A DNA stretch of 64,000 nucleotides. Source: Notolepis coatsorum (taxonomy: Eukaryota > Chordata > Actinopteri > Aulopiformes > Paralepididae). This document shows, piece by piece, positions 10,701 to 19,532 of the stretch; positions within the stretch are counted from its first letter, which is position 1; each line of letters begins with the position of its first letter. The position numbers were made by a program, and so were the translations under genes. The stretch covers positions 18,582,783-18,646,782 of the forward strand of contig OZ020593.1 of assembly GCA_963971535.1 (NCBI GenBank). The letters run 5' to 3'. Under the pieces are notes generated by a model. The model searched no databases, was not told the origin of the DNA, and saw only the letters and a list, made by a program, of their open reading frames with translations.

Positions 10701-11045
10701 ATGAAGGAATTACAACATTTATTTAATGGTTAATATTTTGATAAAGGTAATTTACTATATTTGTAGTAGTGCTCAATCAATCAATCAATCAATCATGTAC
10801 CTCGGCGCAGCTGAATAACAGTAGGAGTGATCGCCTGCTGCGTCCATCACGTGTATGGTGATTAACCAAAGCGTGATTAAATTGAACCAAAGCGTGTTAA
10901 TATGTGTCGAACCAAGCGGGGATCTCATGCGCACGCCGGTGCACGCACCTGGGCGAAGGAAAAGGGAAGGCGCATTACCGTAGTGGCGTGCGGTGACGAA
11001 TGCGGAAGCATTTTTGCACTGTTCCGCTGTTAATAAGCAACACGC

Positions 11046-11168
11046 GTCCCGCTACCCCTCCAGCCACCTCAACAACCACCTGACCAGAACATGCATCCTG
11101 ACCCATTAATGGGCCCGGATAATAGGCGTGCTGTCTTAGTCCGACAGCAATTAATTGCACGCATGTGA
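11046..11168 (+). pseudogene. Harbinger-1 transposase, C-terminal end
   Basis: After the MULE-like insertion the frame continues RVPLPLQPPQQPP, then PLMGPDNRRAVLVRQQLIAR and Met-stop at 11166-11168, the usual end of this transposase family. A perfect 23-bp hairpin overlaps the stop codon and an AATAAA signal follows at about 11214. Confidence 0.85.
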
Positions 11169-11197
11169 ATAGATTATTCACATGCGTGCAATTAATT
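11149..11197. other. perfect 23-bp inverted repeat with 3-nt loop
   Basis: The left arm 11149-11171 (AATTAATTGCACGCATGTG and four more bases) pairs exactly with 11175-11197 around the loop GAT. It covers the Harbinger-1 transposase stop codon and lies between the two convergent genes of the element. Confidence 0.95.
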
Positions 11198-11330
11198 CCT
11201 ATATTTATAGGTGAATAAAATCTGGACCTGAATTCGACTTGCTTGCTTCCGTCATTATTCGATGCAGTTTACAATGTATACCAATAACTAAACACATCAC
11301 TCAGTAATACTCAAAGGGTGTCAGGGATGT

Positions 11331-11700
11331 TTATTCGGAGGGCAATTGTTGGTCTGTCGCTGCCACAACCCGCTCCATGGTGGTAGCGACCCACTCACCG
11401 ATGATGGCGAGGCGCTCCAGGCTGGCAGCGGTCCGGTCCTGGCTGGCAGTGGCCCGCTCCAGGCTGGCAGCGGTCCGGTCCTGGCTGGCAGTGGCCCGCT
11501 CCAGGCTGGCAGCGGTCCGGTCCTGGCCGGCAGCGAGCCGCTCCAGGACGCTATTTTGCCGCTCCTGCTCCACCAGCATCGACTCGCCCATGTGAGCCCC
11601 ATGGCTGGGTGCAACCCTGGCACCCCTGGGGGACGGGGGCACTGGTGGACTGGAGGGACAGCTCCGGGGGGGGGGGGCAGGTCCGCCTCGGAGTCAGTTG
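11331..11700 (-). pseudogene. Harbinger-1 Myb-like partner, C-terminal coiled-coil exon
   Basis: The minus-strand frame ends SLERLAIIGEWVATTMERVV then AATDQQLPSE-stop. It contains a 14-residue repeat, about three copies of ASLERATASQDRTA, encoded by a 42-bp DNA repeat (11400-11540). The pattern suggests an amphipathic helix or coiled coil, common at the C-terminus of Harbinger Myb partners. A poly-G run at about 11668 shifts the frame upstream of PPSPRGARVAPSHGAHMGES. The exon ends 140 bp from the transposase stop, so the two genes converge. Confidence 0.65.
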
Positions 11701-11965
11701 CATCTGGGAATGAATTGGGGTGATTAATTGTGATTGACGTGGGGGTTGCGATCATGCAATGCTTGACGCACTGATTGCACATGTTTCAATTAGATATTAC
11801 AGGTGCATCTCAATACTTGATCTGCATGAATCCATGCGGCGCGGCACACAGTACATCTTGCGTATTTGTTCCCAACTACAATTAATGTTAAATCAACTCT
11901 AAATAGAGTAAAGTGTTAACACTCGCTTCATTTGACACTGCAAGATTTACTGTGCATGGAGGCAA

Positions 11966-12497
11966 TCAATATATTCCCTGTTCTAATTTATTGGGATGCA
12001 CCTGTACATTGTGGGAGGGACGCCTACCGTCCATGTCGGTATCAGAGTCTTCGGGGACGGGAGACATGCTGGCTGCTGAGAAGAGGAGACGGTGTCCAGC
12101 CCCGCGCGTCGTCTCGTTCCTGTCGGCACCGTCTACACCCGCGATCGTCGTGCAGCCTATTATGGCCTGGACACTGGACAGGCCCGGGCCTGCTGGTCCT
12201 CCTCCAGTTGCCAGCGTGTGCTTGGCGATCCGGTGCTTGGAGAACGACTTTATGTTGACCCATTTCTTTTTCACCTCGGTGGCTGTGCGCCCCTCGCCGG
12301 ATACGGCGTTCATCTCTCCGGTGATTTGGGCCCATGCCTGATTGATTGAAAGGTTTATTAACAGATTGCAGAATGGGTACAGTACAGTACAGCTCAATAC
12401 ATACCTCCCGTTTGTGGGTGCCCCTGTAACAGGAGCTGACGCTACTGAAAAGCACCCCTAATAGGTCTCCACTCCCGATAACAGTACCTGAATTAAT
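11966..12497 (-). pseudogene. Harbinger-1 Myb/SANT-like DNA-binding region
   Basis: Minus-strand pieces read LFSSVSSCYRGTHKRE (12404-12497 part) and, after a LINE-A tail, AWAQITGEMNAVSGEGRTAT and EVKKKWVNIKSFSKHRIAKH, then SPVPEDSDTDMDGRRPSHN. The KKKW.NIKS block is the third helix of the Myb/SANT-like domain that lets Harbinger partners bind the element ends. Two LINE-A tails interrupt the exon (12341-12403, and one before 12498), and a frameshift follows LLSGVETY. The N-terminal start is at 17378-17259. Confidence 0.75.
12341..12403 (-). mobile_element. LINE-A 3' tail fragment (63 bp)
   Basis: Starts ATTGATTGAAAGGTTTATTA and matches the LINE-A 3' terminus in antisense. It interrupts the Harbinger-1 Myb exon. 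Confidence 0.85.
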
Positions 12498-12580
12498 TAA
12501 TGGAAACTTTATTAACAGATTGCAGAATTTTACAATACAGTACAGCTCAATACACACAATTGTTAAGGGGATGCAGACCA
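12498..12580 (-). mobile_element. LINE-A 3' tail, first part (continues at 17226-17258)
   Basis: AACTTTATTAACAGATTGCA through GGGGATGCAGACCA matches the LINE-A 3' end. The match resumes right of Harbinger-2 as AGAGAAATATGTTTGTCTTG, so Harbinger-2 landed inside this LINE tail, which itself lies in the Harbinger-1 Myb gene. Confidence 0.9.
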
Positions 12581-13092
12581 GGGCCCCGTTCCCCGTACCT
12601 GGCTAACTGAGTTAGCCGGATAATTTCCAGTATAGCCTGACTTAAGCCGGACCTTTCTGTTCCCCGACGCTCGATTGTCCAAATCACCATGACAACAGAT
12701 CAGAAAGTTTGAGCCTGGTCGAGAGCTGGCTTAAGTTCAGTTAGCTGGATGAACCATGGCCACGCCCCCGCAAAGAAATGACAGCTCGCTTCCTGAAATG
12801 ATTCTCACAGTCTAGGATCTGCATTATACCATTCTGAATTACGTTTTTGTGCTTCATTCTTCCAGAGGGGGCTTTTGAAATGTAAAATAGACCCAAAATG
12901 CTGATACTAAATTCACTTTGTCCTAAATAATGCACGTTATATATACCGTGGCGCTCGCTAGGTGCGATGTACACATTATGTGGTTATTTTAACAACGCGC
13001 AGCATTGAAAATGTGAATCCCGCGGGGATATCCTTAATGATTGAAACCCATCGCTCGTTTGGCTCGGATTCCTTTCATATTCTCCGCTGTGG

Positions 13093-14272
13093 ATGAGGAG
13101 CGAGGAAGGAGAGGAGCGCCTGGATTTTGTTTCATTCAAGCATAAATTGAAACGTTATGCGTGGATTGTGGCCACACCTTCGCAAATAATGGCATGCGAC
13201 TGTCCCTTCCTCAGAGATCCGATTGACGAAAAAGCAATCATAGTCCGATTAGCATTTCATAGAGAGAGAGTGCTTAGGGATCGCCAAGATCCGTTAGCTC
13301 ATACTAATGAGTTCCTGTACGAGCGCTATAGATTTAGCAGACAAGGAATCATTTACCTCCAAGAGCTTCTCGGGCCATACCTTGTTAATCAAACACGCCG
13401 CAGCAGAGCGTTGAGTGTCACCCAGACCCTCTGCATTGCCTTGCGTTTCTTTGCCAGTGGTACCTTCCTGTACACCGCGCTTCCTGTACAAACTCAAAGC
13501 ACCCTCTGGCCCAAACGAGGGTGATTTTGTGAATCGAAAAGGCTTTCACAGCATTAATGTGCAGGTAGGCCTACTTATGACAATTCCCCTCAAATTACAT
13601 TGCTATAAAAACAATCATATTTGTTTTAACATAGGGGTCATCATGGACCTTGCAATTGCCTGCTGTATGGTACTGTACAATATATGACTTGACCGCAATT
13701 CATCTTAGATGATCTGTGACTCCACCTGCCTCATCACCAATGTTGAGGCAAAGTAGCCGGGCTCCGTCCACGACTCCAGAGTATTCAGAGAGTCTGCACT
13801 GTGCAACAGCTTCGAGCAAGGTATAGCAAATATCATGTAATTTAGAAAATGCTTATTTCATGTAGAGGTGATCTAACATTGTATATTATATACTATAGGT
13901 CATTACGATGGACTCCTAATTGGAGACAGGGGTTATGCATGCAAGCCCTACTTCATGACCCCCTATCCAGAGCCAGCACCAGGGCCTGAAGCCCGTTTCA
14001 ACGGGGCTCATGCTCGGACGAAAGCCCGGATAGAAATGACCTTCGGCCAACTGAAGGCCAGATTCACGTGTCTGCGCGGGCTGCGGGTGGCACCAGACAG
14101 GGCATGTGACATCACTGTGGCCTGTGCAGTGCTCCACAATGTGGCAACACTGAGGAAGGAGAGGGTCCCAGTCATCCTGGACCATCCTGAGGATGACCTA
14201 CAGCCAGTCCACTTGGACGAGCAGACCGGACAGGCTGCAAGGAACAGAATTGCCCACCATCATTTTGGTTAG
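13093..14272 (+). pseudogene. Harbinger-2 transposase
   Basis: Exon 1 (13093-13564) reads MRSEEGEERLDFVSFKH, DEKAIIVRLAFHRERVLRDR, YRFSRQGIIYLQELLGPYL and ALSVTQTLCIALRFFASGTF, then after a deletion LYKLKAPSGPNEGDFVNRKG and FHSINVQ|GTAGGC. Exon 2 (13709-13820) reads MICDSTCLITNVEAK-stop-PGSVHDSRVF, the stop replacing the usual Trp. Exon 3 (13899-14272) reads GHYDGLLIGDRGYACKPYF, ARTKARIEMTFGQLKARF and ACAVLHNVATLRKERVPV to the end. The deletion removes the block with the first catalytic Asp; the second (VHDSR) and the Glu (RIEMTFG) remain. HARBI1-like architecture and intron positions are clear. Confidence 0.9.
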
Positions 14273-14867
14273 GTGTTGAGTTAATTTAGGTTAATGTTGG
14301 ACTCATTTTACGTATTCCTCTTTTTATGTTTGCATGTGTAATTTATATGGTTATAGGCTTTGCCACCCTCTTTGCTTTCAAGTTATACCCATTCATAGAG
14401 GAACATGTACAAGAAGAAGAAGATCCATGTTGCACAATAAAGCCTTTATTGATTTTGACTATTGCTGTCCGCCTGTAAATGAAAGTGCACACAAGAAAGA
14501 ATTTCAGTCAAGTTGCATTTCATGCCAAAGCTCACAAATACTTTAGGCAAAGCTTCACAACTTACATCCAGCTGCCGGAGTCTGCGGATCTTGAGCCTGC
14601 GGAGCTCAAGGCCAGACTCCAAATAGAGGATCTCCAGCCTCAATTTCCTTTTATACAGTGACTGGACACTCTAAATTAAAAGAAAAGGAAATTAATGTGT
14701 GGTGGTCAGATGGCAACTAAACTCAGACCTCCCCTCACAATGTGAGGGTATTAAATGATAACTCACCTCCCCATCCCCAGCTGAGTGAGAGGGGCCAGGC
14801 TCCGGCCATGGTCCAGTACCTGCCTAAAGGAATGCATTGATTTAGTCCAAATACCACTCACGGGAGT

Positions 14868-15300
14868 GAGTTGGATAGGAGTATTAGTTTCCACATCACC
14901 GGAAAACGCAGTCACAGTCTCCTCGTCATCGTCTGGACTGTCCGTCTGTTAGTGAATTAGGAATTATTAGGAACTTTGGAAAATTGTCTTTGGTTTTTTA
15001 AAAGACACACACAATGAAATGAATGATTTTATTTCGGTATTTTACAAAGCAAAGCAATGTAGTAGAACCTTTTATAAAAGAAAGAAAATGACCGAAAACG
15101 TGTAGGCTGAAGCAGAGGCTTATAATTTGCTATATACCCTTTTTACATTACATTATTTACCAAAAACACTGACATAATTCAGTAGATAATATTGCAATGG
15201 TTTGGGATATTTTTCAATAATCTTCTGATTATTGATTTTTTCGATTGCTAAAGTAGAACCATTACACAATGATGCAGCAATATCAACTTACATCAGTGGA
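14868..15300. repeat. direct repeat, copy 1 (pairs with 15690-16125)
   Basis: About 430 bp, roughly 90-95% identical by eye to 15690-16125, including GTCTGTTAGTGAATTAGGAA and CATTACACAATGATGCAGCA. It spans one exon and one intron of the Harbinger-2 Myb gene. Confidence 0.9.
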
Positions 15301-15399
15301 GCGGACGACGGCGGAAGCAGAGAAACAGAACGAACATCACAGAGGAGAGAGAACAGAACTTTGCATCAGCCAGAGAACAAAGCCATCAACAACTTATCA

Positions 15400-15660
15400 A
15401 CTCTGATGGGATGGAGCTCCAGGTTGTTAGTAGTTACAGCCACAGCCGCCGCCACCACCACCACGCCACGATAGCTTCCACCACTGCTTCCACCACCGCC
15501 CCGCAAATGGTAGCCACCGCGCCCCTGGTAGCCGCTACGATAGCTTCAGCCCCCGCTTCCACCACCGGCCCCCAAATGGTAGCCACCGCTCCCCAAATGG
15601 TAGCCACCGCCCCCCTGGTAGCCGCCTCGCTGGTTGCTGGTTCGTTCTGTGGACGGAGGA
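15400..15660 (-). other. glycine-rich coding-like insert of unknown origin
   Basis: The minus strand reads RTNQQRGGYQGGGGYHLGSG and GGYHLGAGGGSGG before a stop, then SYRSGYQGRGGYHL. The RGG/GY-rich composition resembles low-complexity tails of RNA-binding proteins; a 24-bp DNA repeat (TGGTAGCCACCG type) underlies it. It lies exactly between the two copies of the direct repeat and resembles nothing else in Harbinger-2. It could be a captured gene fragment or a retrocopy piece; I cannot identify the source. Confidence 0.4.
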
Positions 15661-15689
15661 GAAAAAGAGAAGACGAAGTAGAAGATAGG

Positions 15690-16125
15690 AGTATTAGTTT
15701 CCACAACTTGTTTTTACCACATCGCCGGAACAGGCAGTCAACGTGTCCTCACCATCGTCTGGACTGTCCGTCTGTTAGTGAATTAGGAATTATTAGGAAC
15801 TTTGGAGAATTGTCTTTGGTTTTTTAAAGGACACACACAATGAACATGTATTGATGGTTTTATTTCGGTATTTTACAAAGCAAAGTAGTAGAACCTTTTA
15901 TGAAAGAGTGAAAATTACCGACAACGTGTAGGCTGAAGCAGAGGCTTATAATTGCTATATACCCTTTTTACATTACATTATTTACCAAAAACACCGACAT
16001 AATTCAGTAGATAATATTGCAATGGTTTGGGATATTTTTCAATGATCTTCTGATTATTGATTTTTTGATTGCTAAAATAGAACCATTACACAATGATGCA
16101 GCAATATCAACTTACATCAGTGGTC
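15690..16125. repeat. direct repeat, copy 2 (pairs with 14868-15300)
   Basis: Second copy of the duplicated exon and intron of the Harbinger-2 Myb gene. It has a short unique insertion (ACTTGTTTTTACCACA) at its left side. Confidence 0.9.
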
Positions 16126-17225
16126 TCCTCTCCAACCGGGACTCCAGCAGCAGCAACACTGCAAAATGTGACGATGGTTAACTAAATGAATAATCATGAA
16201 AGAAACTCATAGAATGAAGTGCACCTATACCTTTGGGATGAGGGCTCCTAGGATTACTCCCAACCTCTCCGGAGGAGCTGCCCCCAGCTACACCCTCCAT
16301 AATGGGTCTTCCCCTGTTGTGCTGGAGGGCCAGCTCCTCTGCAGGAGTAAAGTCAGGAGTCTTCGGTCCCCCCCCCGTCTTGGCCATGTCGGCCCTCTTT
16401 TTGTTTGCTGAAATATGAAGGATCATACGACATTGACAAGCTGTTCAATACAATACCATGGCACAAATTGTATTAATTCACTCACTCACCATTCTGAATG
16501 ATGTTCTTGTGTTTAGTTTTCACTTGCTCCCATGTCCTTTTGGACTCTGGGTTGTTTCTATACATGGGGGTTGAAAGCACTCATAATTATATGACAGTGT
16601 TGGTACTTGGTAGTACACCATAGCATATCATTATTGTAGGAAATGATTAAGGTGGACTCATGAATAATGTAAGAATAGAGGATCACACGCAATTTCATTT
16701 CACTGCTTCAATGTATTGAATGTCTGACCCAATACATATCCTCATATACGTATCTATTAATCCATATCAATTATATGAATACGCTTTGGGCTTTTGTATC
16801 TACTTATTCTGAAAGTTGTGATAATGAATAATACACATTTGCCCAACACTTACGCATTTAACTTATCGGCAATGTGTTGCCACGCACTCTGCCTTGCCCT
16901 CGCAGCGGTGGCAGTGTTGGACTTCAACATTATTATGCGTTTGTAGTCCTCAAACGTTCGCATTAGCATTTCCTGCTCCGCTGGGTGGAAGAAATTCGCT
17001 CGTACCTTTGCCATTTTCTCTCTGACATCTGCATTTCTGCCCTCGACCTCTGATGCCTTTTAAGGTGACGCGGCCGCGCGCAATTATCCAGAGTAGTCAA
17101 GTCTGGTTTGAGTTAACGAGAGTCAATCGGCCTTCGAGGAACATGAATAGCCTGGCTTCAATCATCTCGTTAACTGAATCTGGATAATGGGACTCTTGAT
17201 CGACCTGGTTCGGGGAATAGGGCCC

Positions 17226-17258
17226 AGAGAAATATGTTTGTCTTGTTTACAAGGGTTC
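17226..17258 (-). mobile_element. LINE-A 3' tail, second part (continues from 12580)
   Basis: AGAGAAATATGTTTGTCTTG and GTTTACAAGGGTTCCCC continue the LINE-A tail split by Harbinger-2. Confidence 0.85.
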
Positions 17259-17378
17259 CCCACCTCCATTTCAGCATTTGTGAAATTCTTTCGCCGTTGC
17301 TTCGCGGCAGGTGCGCTTCCTCCCGTGTCAGAGCCTCGCTTTGACATTTCAGCGAGAATTTGCACACTGCCCATATTG
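17259..17378 (-). pseudogene. Harbinger-1 Myb-like partner, N-terminal exon piece
   Basis: Minus strand from 17378 reads MGSVQILAEMSKRGSDTGGS, then APAAKQRRKNFTNAEMEV, where the LINE-A tail begins. NFTNAEMEVLL is the start of the Myb/SANT-like domain; the next residues (LLSGVETY) appear at about 12485, beyond the LINE tail and Harbinger-2. MSKRGSD may be the true start. Confidence 0.7.
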
Positions 17379-17740
17379 ACTGCCTTATGAGGAGTGTCGG
17401 GGGCGTGGTTTGTATGCAAATGACCTGGACGGGAATGCGCGTTTCGAGTTAAGACTGAATGCCATTCGCCAAGCAGGTACCAAATCTTCACAGGTGCGAC
17501 CGTTTCAGCCACTTAATACATATTACCAGCACGTTTGGGACTCAGAGTGAACTTGTCATTGATTCGGTCTCAGTGGTTCCAAGATAAGTCTTCCAGAATA
17601 ACTCTTTGAAAATGTTTCGGGAATGAGACCCACTGTTAGGCTGCTATATAAATTGTGCCGTTTAAAAAAAAAAGTATGCTTATAACATTATTCATTCAAG
17701 AGGATCAATAGTTTCAGTCCTAATCGAAAGGAACACTTAC

Positions 17741-18021
17741 ATTCCACATGGTTATTGGTCCTTTGCGCCATGTTTCTCTCAAACACATTCCACATTGCTG
17801 GTGGAAATGCCGCTCCAGGGTGGACATATGTGTGACGCACACTGTATGCGAGGAAGTCCTGCAACTCAGGGTGGTTCCTCATGGCGCGCCGGGTATCTCT
17901 GCTGTTGACCATAAGATCAAAATTGATCTGGAGCAGAGGCCGGTGTCCCAAGGCCATCACCTTGCGGATTGCTGCCGCCAGTCGATGGTCATTCCGGGAA
18001 TGGACCAGCCAATCCAAGTCC
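17741..18021 (-). pseudogene. MULE-type transposase, middle exon
   Basis: Between an acceptor (TTACACAG) and a donor (GTGGAAT|GTAAGTG) the minus strand reads DLDWLVHSRNDHRLAAAIRK, VMALGHRPLLQINFD, NHPELQDFLAYSVRHTYVHP and FPPAMWNVFERNMAQRTNNH plus VE. This is the segment of animal MULE transposases from the IRxLMALAF helix to the FPxxxWNxxxR..RTNNxVEGWH motif with the last catalytic region. The preceding exon is at 18275-18370 and the next at 2199-2446. The frame is open across the exon, but neighbours carry frameshifts, so I call it a pseudogene. Confidence 0.7.
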
Positions 18022-18193
18022 CTGTGTAACAGAGTTTATTGTGATTCCACTTGTCAAGAATCAAATTGAGCTGAATTCAATGAATTTGAACCATTTATGA
18101 ATAGCATTTTACACAGTTTTTGTTGAATAAAATTAGCTGACAGTTTAAAAATGACCAGATGACGCTCAGTTTTTACAGTGTAGTTGGAATTAT

Positions 18194-18370
18194 TAATGTA
18201 GGCATGTTGAAATTAAATTATAGCGACCCAAGTCTTAATTAAAATTACACAACGCAGTAAACGTTTTTTTATACCTGCACCCTCTTCCACAAGGCTTGGT
18301 TGAAATCGAAGTAGCAATCCTCCGATTCTGGCCTGTGGCAACTCCGTTTCAAGAGCGCTTTTCAAACCTT
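18194..18370. repeat. duplicated segment, copy 1 (pairs with 22033-22236)
   Basis: Matches 22033-22215 nearly base for base (ATGTAGGCATGTTGAAATTA through CAAGAGCGCTTTTCAA). The match continues past the insertion at 18371-18954 as GCTCAAAATCAAGGATTACT. It carries an exon of the MULE-type transposase. Confidence 0.9.
18275..18370 (-). pseudogene. MULE-type transposase, exon with catalytic DFE block, split
   Basis: The minus strand reads HHRWHPRRVILDFEQGLK (about 19010-18960), is interrupted by a 584-bp insertion, and continues ALETELPQARIGG, then in a shifted frame CYFDFNQALWKRVQ before GTATAAAA. VxxDFExA and A.IxGCxFHFxQALWR are the core of MULE transposases; the DFE Asp and Glu belong to the DDE site. 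One frameshift separates RIGG from CYFDF. The duplicate at 22033-22236 reads RIGGCYFHF without that shift but breaks two residues later. Confidence 0.65.
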
Positions 18371-18954
18371 GGACTGCCCTGGACTGTTCCATCAGAGGGG
18401 GGAGCTTCGGTGGCCAGTGTGAGTGGCTACAGACCACTGCACTTAAATATAAACATTGGTCTACCTGGAGACTCAATGAGGTAATTGTAGATGTCGCCAT
18501 AAGACGCGTCTGGTCATTTAGTGGGATCATTGTTTCATTATTCTGTTCGGCTGAAAGGACACTGGCCACCGAAGCTCCCCCCCTCTGATGGAACAGTCCA
18601 GGGCGGGTGTGCGTTGCATCACAATTAGGGATGCTCGATATTGGCTTTTTTACCGATACCGATATTCCGATATTGTCCAACTCTTAATTTCCGATACCGA
18701 TATCAACCGATACCGATATATGCAGGGTTTCCCCGTCCAAAAAATAGAATAATTTCAGGTAACTAATAATTTCACTGGATATATATATAACAAATATTGT
18801 TATTGTTTTCTTTTGTTTTTAAACCGATACCGATATTTTCCGATATCACATTTTACTACCGATATCGGCCGATAATATCGGTCGGCCGATAATATCGGAC
18901 ATCCCTAATCACAATCCGTGAGCAATCTGCGCATGTGCATAGGGGAAGCTCTGC
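18371..18954. mobile_element. insertion with internal 50-bp inverted repeats
   Basis: Flanked by TTTCAAACCTT on both sides (to 18370 and to 18965) and absent from the copy at 22033-22236, so it is an insertion with about a 9-11 bp target duplication. GCCCTGGACTGTTCCATCAG to GGCCAGTGT at 18377 recurs inverted at 18550-18603. A hAT MITE (18626-18907) sits inside it. The family is unknown; the duplication length would fit a MULE-like element. Confidence 0.65.
18626..18907. mobile_element. hAT MITE (282 bp), TSD ATCACAAT
   Basis: Ends TAGGGATG and CATCCCTA, flanked by the 8-bp duplication ATCACAAT at 18618-18625 and 18908-18915. Inside are many CCGATACCGATAT / CGGCCGATA repeats, typical of this fish hAT family. 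Confidence 0.9.
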
Positions 18955-19279
18955 TTTCAAACCTTGCTCAAAATCAAGGATTACTCTACGGGGATGCCAA
19001 CGGTGGTGTGTAATTCTCCTCACTGCCGCTGTTGCAGCTGCCTCAGGTTGCCCTCTGTGGCAAACAGTCTGTTAACAGCTGGGAGAACAGCAAAGAAAGA
19101 GAGACCGGAGATGTTACTCTCAAATATCTAGCTGTTAGCAATGACAGCAGCCAGCTAGCTCGCTTGTTTGATTATCTAAAGTTCTCACGCTATTAAGTAA
19201 AAACGAAATCATAAGTTAATGGGGGGGGGGGGGGGTATTCGAATAGTTTCCAGTGACTAATAGCAATTGTGTGAGTTTC

Positions 19280-19305
19280 TCCCATCCCTAGTATGTGTTG
19301 TGTGA
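19280..19305. mobile_element. possible solo hAT end
   Basis: GAGTTTCTCCCATCCCTAG resembles a right hAT terminus (TAGGGATGGGAGAAAC inverted). No matching left end was found; a G-run at 19220-19237 lies beside it. Confidence 0.35.
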
Positions 19306-19532
19306 CGTCACGTGTGTAAAATGTGTGCCTATAATGCACGTGGCCTCTTGGGGTTGATCCGTTTGCTGGCTTGCTCAGTGGCGTCGTTTCAGTAAAAGCC
19401 AAGGTATGGCAATTAGGAAGGGTGGGTGGGAGAAGGGGGGGCCCCCCCCCCTTGGTGGATTTTTTTTGTCAAATCAGTTGCGCAAGTCACTTTTGGTGAG
19501 TTGTTTCTATACAATTCACTTATATGACATTT

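Larger units (their letters stand above)
9613..11045. mobile_element. non-autonomous MULE-like element with 80-bp TIRs and 9-bp duplication
   Basis: It begins GCGTGTTGCTTATTAACAGC and ends with the complement of that sequence; the inverted repeats match almost perfectly for about 80 bp. Both sides carry the 9-bp sequence GTCCCGCTA (9604-9612 and 11046-11054), and excising the element plus one copy rebuilds the Harbinger transposase reading RGVPL. Long terminal inverted repeats with a 9-bp duplication are the signature of Mutator-like elements. The interior has no transposase; it is mostly two minisatellites plus an unplaced 150-bp stretch at 10797-10960. Confidence 0.85.
14573..17014 (-). pseudogene. 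Harbinger-2 Myb/SANT-like partner gene, multi-exon
   Basis: Exon 1 (17014-16854): MAKVRANFFHPAEQEMLMRT, FEDYKRIIMLKSNTATAARA and RQSAWQHIADKLNA before GTAAGTG. Exon 2 (16557-16490): NNPESKRTWEQVKTKHKN and IIQN before GTGAGTG. Exon 3 (16407-16231): KKRADMAKTGGGPKTPDF, TPAEELALQHNRGRPIMEG. A short exon near 16157-16110 reads VAAAGVPVGEETTD. Later exons include DDDEETVTAFSGDVETNTP (about 14950-14868), GTGPWPEPGPSHSAGDGE (14816-14766) and LRLEILYLESGLELRRLKIR (14657-14573), a leucine-arginine-rich helix. The order is that of Harbinger Myb partners (NAIF1-like domain, then coiled coil). The exons with good splice sites look mostly intact, but one exon and its intron are duplicated and the region is broken by a glycine-rich insert. 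Confidence 0.75.
12581..17225. mobile_element. Harbinger-2, complete two-gene PIF/Harbinger element
   Basis: Ends are GGGCCCCGTTCCCCG (12581) and the complement of GGGCCCTATTCCCCG (to 17225). The interrupted target reads GCAGACCA|GAGAAA, giving a 1-3 nt duplication (CCA if the terminal CC is shared with the end repeat). Inside are a plus-strand transposase (13093-14272) and a minus-strand multi-exon Myb-like gene (17014-14573). The transposase has an internal deletion, so the copy is non-autonomous. It is clearly a different subfamily from Harbinger-1, with different ends and proteins. Confidence 0.85.
2683..17631. mobile_element. Harbinger-1, two-gene PIF/Harbinger transposon, heavily nested
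   Basis: The ends are inverted repeats: GGGTCTCATTCCCGAA at 2683 and its complement ending at 17631. Between them lie a plus-strand Harbinger transposase (exons from 3397 to 11168) and a minus-strand Myb/SANT-like gene (pieces from 17378 down to 11331), the usual convergent two-gene layout of this superfamily. Flanking trinucleotides are ATT on the left and ACT on the right, so a 3-bp target duplication is at best imperfect. The element sits in an intron of a MULE-type transposase gene. About 12 of its 15 kb is later insertions: LINE-B (with LINE-A and a MITE inside), a MULE-like element, LINE-A tails and Harbinger-2. Both genes carry stops and frameshifts, so it cannot move itself. Confidence 0.8.
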
